A stretch of DNA of 34,732 nt. It comes from Verrucomicrobiota bacterium. GTDB taxonomy: Bacteria; Verrucomicrobiota; Verrucomicrobiia; Verrucomicrobiales; DEV007. Under the pieces are notes generated by a model. The model did no database searches and was not told where the DNA came from. It saw only the letters and a program-made list of their open reading frames with translations. The stretch is taken from positions 1-34,732 of the forward strand of contig JAHDID010000060.1 of NCBI GenBank assembly GCA_020630975.1. Direction: 5' to 3'. Below are positions 31,844 through 34,732 of this stretch, in pieces. A program made the translations under genes and the position numbers. Position 1 is the stretch's first letter; the number at the start of each line of letters is the position of its first letter.

Positions 31844-33466
31844 ATGCGCGACTACTACTACGATGGCCTCGTTCGTCTTGATTGGGGGTTGGGCAATCCC
31901 AACATCACCGCAGCGCTTATCGTCTCTTTGTTGTTGGCGAGTTTTGTATTTGCTTTCCTTTGGCGACCACTTTTTTGGCTTTCCTTGCCCCTTGCTACTG
32001 TCTTCGCCTGTTCTGCGATGATGACAGCGTCTCGAGGTGGTTTCATTGCCATGCTCGTTGGAGTTGGTTTCCTCATACTTTATCATCGCCGCTGGTGGCG
32101 GCGCTCTGAGTGGATCGGTTTAGCCGTAGCGGCCGTGTTGGTGGCTGGGGTTTCCCACTATCAGGGCTACTCGGGGCGCTATACCGAGGCGATTTCCGGC
32201 AGCGATACCTCAGTGTCCAATCGGTGGCAGATCTATCAGACCGTGCCTCAGTTGATCGTAGCCTCACCCCATGGCTGGGGAGTGGGCGAGACCGGTAGGA
32301 CCTACCGCAAGTATTTTCAGGATCCCGATCGGTCTCAGATTTACTCAGATCTTCACAGCACACATTTCACCTGGATGGCTGAGCGCGGCTGGTTATTTAG
32401 CGCAGTCTATCTCGCTGCCTGGCTCCTAGCTTTCTGGCTCACGTGGCCATTAGGCCGTTGGCGCTGCTTGTCAGTTGGTTTTGCTGTTCTTCTCGCCTAT
32501 GCGTTATCTAGTAGTTTTTCATTGGTCGGCAATGCTCCGATTAATTGGCTGGTGCCAGGTGTGGCCACATTGCTAGGGTTAGTGTCTCGGCTTAAATATC
32601 GATCTTTGGCTGCCTGGCGGCAGTTGGTTTGGCTACTGCCACTGGTCTCAGTACTTGCGGTTATTGGCTTGTTTGCAGCATCGTTGTGGCAGGCCCATCG
32701 CTCGGGTATTCAGCTTTCTTCTGGGCGCGATTGGGTTCAGTTAGGGCAGGCACCGTCGGTGGGACTATTTCGCCCCTCTCAGCAGATTTTAGGCGACCGC
32801 TTTGGGTCCCAGCTCCGGATCAGAGGATACGACAGTTTGCAGTTCCGTTCGATAGATCGGGCAGAGCGTTACCTTGACACTCTCGACACACTCATTCTTT
32901 CAGGCTCCGGTCATCCAGAGTCAGACATCGCCTCACTACTACAGCTATCACCCAGCCTTAGACTCGTTTGGATCAATCCGAGCCCCAGCGATACCTCAAA
33001 TATCACTACTTTAGCAGGTCACTTTCGCGAGCCCGAAGTCATTTTGGGGAAATCTTTGCGCGATATTCCAATCGTAGAGGGGGTAGCTGTGCGCCGAGTC
33101 GCCGGAGCGGAGTTTATGGCGGGTTGGGTAGCGGAGGTGTTTGATGAAAAGACAGAATTTGTCCTGCCCGCTATGGCTGTTTCTGAGGCTCGTCTCAAAC
33201 AGGACTCACACATTTTTATCGATACCCGCAATCGCTTGGCCAAAGCCTTCGGCGAGATTGAGTCATCTTACGATATGGATTACTTCACCGAGCAAGCCCC
33301 CGACCTCCAGCAAGCTTTCATCTTTTATGGCGAAGCCACCGAGCCCCCTTCTGAGCGGGTTCAGTCGTTTGCGGAGACCATTTCAGCGGCAGGCGGCAGC
33401 GTCTATTGGCTCTCAGGCGGTTGGTCGGCCTGGTCCTCAGTCGATACTTCAGGTTCAGGTGGGTAG
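31844..33466 (+). CDS. O-antigen-ligase-like protein fused to Cys-less rhodanese-like domain
   Basis: The 540-residue protein begins with about seven membrane helices (residues ~20-285) with O-antigen ligase/polymerase-type features: GLGNPNITAALIV, MMTASRGGFIAM and DLHSTHFTWMAERGW (the H-x-x-W/Y...E-x-G loop). Ligases usually have 10-12 helices, so the N-terminal part looks shortened. Residues ~285-440 are soluble and unassigned. Residues ~450-530 read like a rhodanese: SHIFIDTRNRLAKAFGEIES, FIFYGEATEPPS and VYWLSGGWSAW. The catalytic Cys position is Gly (G496), compared with LYCADE in the 27203 gene. It starts 10 bases after the giant hydrolase. Its 3' end overlaps the convergent HTTM gene remnant. 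Confidence 0.7.
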   Translation: MRDYYYDGLVRLDWGLGNPNITAALIVSLLLASFVFAFLWRPLFWLSLPLATVFACSAMMTASRGGFIAMLVGVGFLILYHRRWWRRSEWIGLAVAAVLVAGVSHYQGYSGRYTEAISGSDTSVSNRWQIYQTVPQLIVASPHGWGVGETGRTYRKYFQDPDRSQIYSDLHSTHFTWMAERGWLFSAVYLAAWLLAFWLTWPLGRWRCLSVGFAVLLAYALSSSFSLVGNAPINWLVPGVATLLGLVSRLKYRSLAAWRQLVWLLPLVSVLAVIGLFAASLWQAHRSGIQLSSGRDWVQLGQAPSVGLFRPSQQILGDRFGSQLRIRGYDSLQFRSIDRAERYLDTLDTLILSGSGHPESDIASLLQLSPSLRLVWINPSPSDTSNITTLAGHFREPEVILGKSLRDIPIVEGVAVRRVAGAEFMAGWVAEVFDEKTEFVLPAMAVSEARLKQDSHIFIDTRNRLAKAFGEIESSYDMDYFTEQAPDLQQAFIFYGEATEPPSERVQSFAETISAAGGSVYWLSGGWSAWSSVDTSGSGG

Positions 33467-34732
33467 ATTTTGATTCTTTCGATGGGTTTATTCGGGTAAA
33501 AGCTATCCATCAGCATAAAGTACACCTCCAGATCTTCACCGACTTTGGGATCTTTGGCTTGGAGCTTTTCTTTTAGTGGCTAGATAGGTGACCGGGTTTC
33601 TGCCAGGTTGCTCTCGCCTGGGTTATCGCATCGCATCCATTTGTTCCCCGTCGCTGCTCGTGTACGGGGCCACATACCACCCGTCAGTCGATCGTGGGCG
33701 CGGCGCGAATAGCTTCCAGTTCTGCTGAAAGCTTAGCACCTTTTCAAGCCGATCAAACGGAAAGACCAAAGCCCCTTTAGTCGGAGAGAATTGCGAAAAG
33801 CTAGACAGAACGATGACGACCAGCAAGACTCCCAGACCGCCTATTTGCGTTCGCCCCCAATTGCTCAGGCCCGTTTCGGCAAAATCGATTCCCTCATCTT
33901 TTACCCCGACAGCTTGCCAAAAGTTAGGTGGCAAAAACAATACCCACGCCGCAGCACACACAAATGGAAAGCAACCTATCCGGAAAAACAGAAAAATTCC
34001 AAGCATATGAAAACCAACCATCGTCAGCACAGCGGCGCATCGCACCCTCCAGTTCCAAAATGGAATCAACAAGCACAGCGGGGCCATTTCCTCTAGGATT
34101 AGCACGCTGTGCGACATGGCGCTTAAGAGCCCTTCTGGGGCCTTGAGCAGCACCGGGGCTAGGCTTGTCGCGTACGATTCCACCTTTAGGGCTGCTATCA
34201 CCCCTAGTCCGTCATGCTGCCAGATCGGATGATATTTACTCACTGCAGCTATCCAGTAGAGCGACAGCATTACGAAAAAGCAAACAACAGTCGCTAGCTG
34301 AAACACTGGGCGAGCAAACGATGGCTCTCTTCCTAGGCTAAAACGCTGCGTGATCGGTAGAAAAAACGACAGAAACATCAGCTGCAGAGCCAAATGGTTG
34401 CCCGCATTCACCACTAGTGGGTTTGCATCGTAGATCAGAGTGGTCGTTGCCCATCCTGTCAACCAGATCCACCTCTTTCCCAAGCCTAGCGTGTAGGAGA
34501 GACTGCCGATCAGCGACACCCCGAACAGTGCTACGCCCCCCCCATTGACTCTGACAAATCCATCCTGCCAATCCATTTCTTTCGGAAAAAGCCTCCAGAA
34601 TCTCCACCCTGTAGAGTTCATGCGCCCCTGCCATCCGGGCTACCATATCCCCCACCAAAGTTAACCCCAAGGACCACCGAAACACCCCAAACGATGTTCT
34701 GGAAAAAGACTGCCACCAAAAATTGAAAAAGT
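33403..34732 (-). pseudogene. HTTM-type membrane protein gene, frame-disrupted and incomplete
   Basis: The main open frame (33623-34621, 332 codons) encodes a polytopic protein with DANPLVVNAGNHLALQLM, GVIAALKVESYATSLAP and QQNWKLFAPRPRSTDGW, matching the HTTM (vitamin-K-dependent carboxylase-related) family. At the 5' side a different frame from 34685 carries the expected N-terminus (FRWSLGLTLVGDMVARMAG) and runs to the window edge. At the 3' side the continuation (DNPGESNLAETRSP, then EKLQAKDPKVGEDLEVYFML) is in another frame after a GATGC tandem slip near 33625, and is interrupted by an in-frame TAG at 33580-33582. It ends at 33403. Either a decaying gene or sequence errors near a contig end. 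Confidence 0.65.

Noticed and set aside
32073-32363. Minus-strand frame within the ligase-like gene
   Set aside because: Arg/Ser/Pro-rich shadow product with no domain, antisense to a clear membrane protein frame.

Overview
The window looks like chromosomal DNA of a Verrucomicrobiota-type (PVC group) Gram-negative bacterium. This is inferred from gene content only: a Tat-exported Gfo/Idh/MocA oxidoreductase, a prepilin-headed surface protein, CPXCG and DUF3817 proteins, a single-chain GcvP, and frequent absence of clear Shine-Dalgarno sequences. No rRNA or tRNA gene was found. Most of the window is GC-rich; about 1-3.9 kb and 15.6-16.5 kb are visibly AT-richer and carry short orphan genes.

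Layout. (1) 1-3.7 kb: an array of very small genes, nearly all on the minus strand, separated by a ~55-75 bp imperfect repeat. It resembles an integron cassette array without an integrase. One repeat copy is split by an intact IS4-family element with terminal inverted repeats and a 10-bp target duplication. (2) 3.7-10.2 kb, minus strand: bioF, a DUF2071 protein, a small secreted protein, and a LolD/FtsX-type ABC exporter pair. (3) 10.2-16.5 kb, plus strand: a prepilin-like protein with an extracellular beta-sandwich-like region, a HerA-like ATPase, a Gfo/Idh/MocA oxidoreductase and two small orphan genes. (4) 16.9-21.4 kb, minus strand: a secreted peroxiredoxin whose peroxidatic cysteine is an in-frame TGA followed by a SECIS-like hairpin (a selenoprotein), then gcvH-gcvP and a stand-alone response regulator. 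(5) 21.5-26.5 kb: an RlpA-like/SPOR protein, a tandem array of REP-like hairpin pairs, a CPXCG protein, a metallophosphoesterase and membrane proteins. (6) 27.2-33.5 kb, plus strand: a compact cluster of rhodanese, MauE/DoxX-like membrane protein, secreted alpha/beta hydrolase, membrane-anchored giant hydrolase, and an O-antigen-ligase-like protein fused to a rhodanese-like domain that lacks its cysteine. (7) 33.4-34.7 kb, minus strand: a frame-disrupted HTTM-type membrane protein that runs off the window.

Strongest leads: the Sec-peroxiredoxin at 16877-17410; the rhodanese/MauE/hydrolase/ligase cluster at 27203-33466, which I do not recognise as a described system; the cassette-like array at the left end; and the GTAG-headed hairpin family, including four tandem inverted pairs at 22665-22984, which looks like a REP/BIME family. 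All assignments come from reading the sequence by eye; no search was run.
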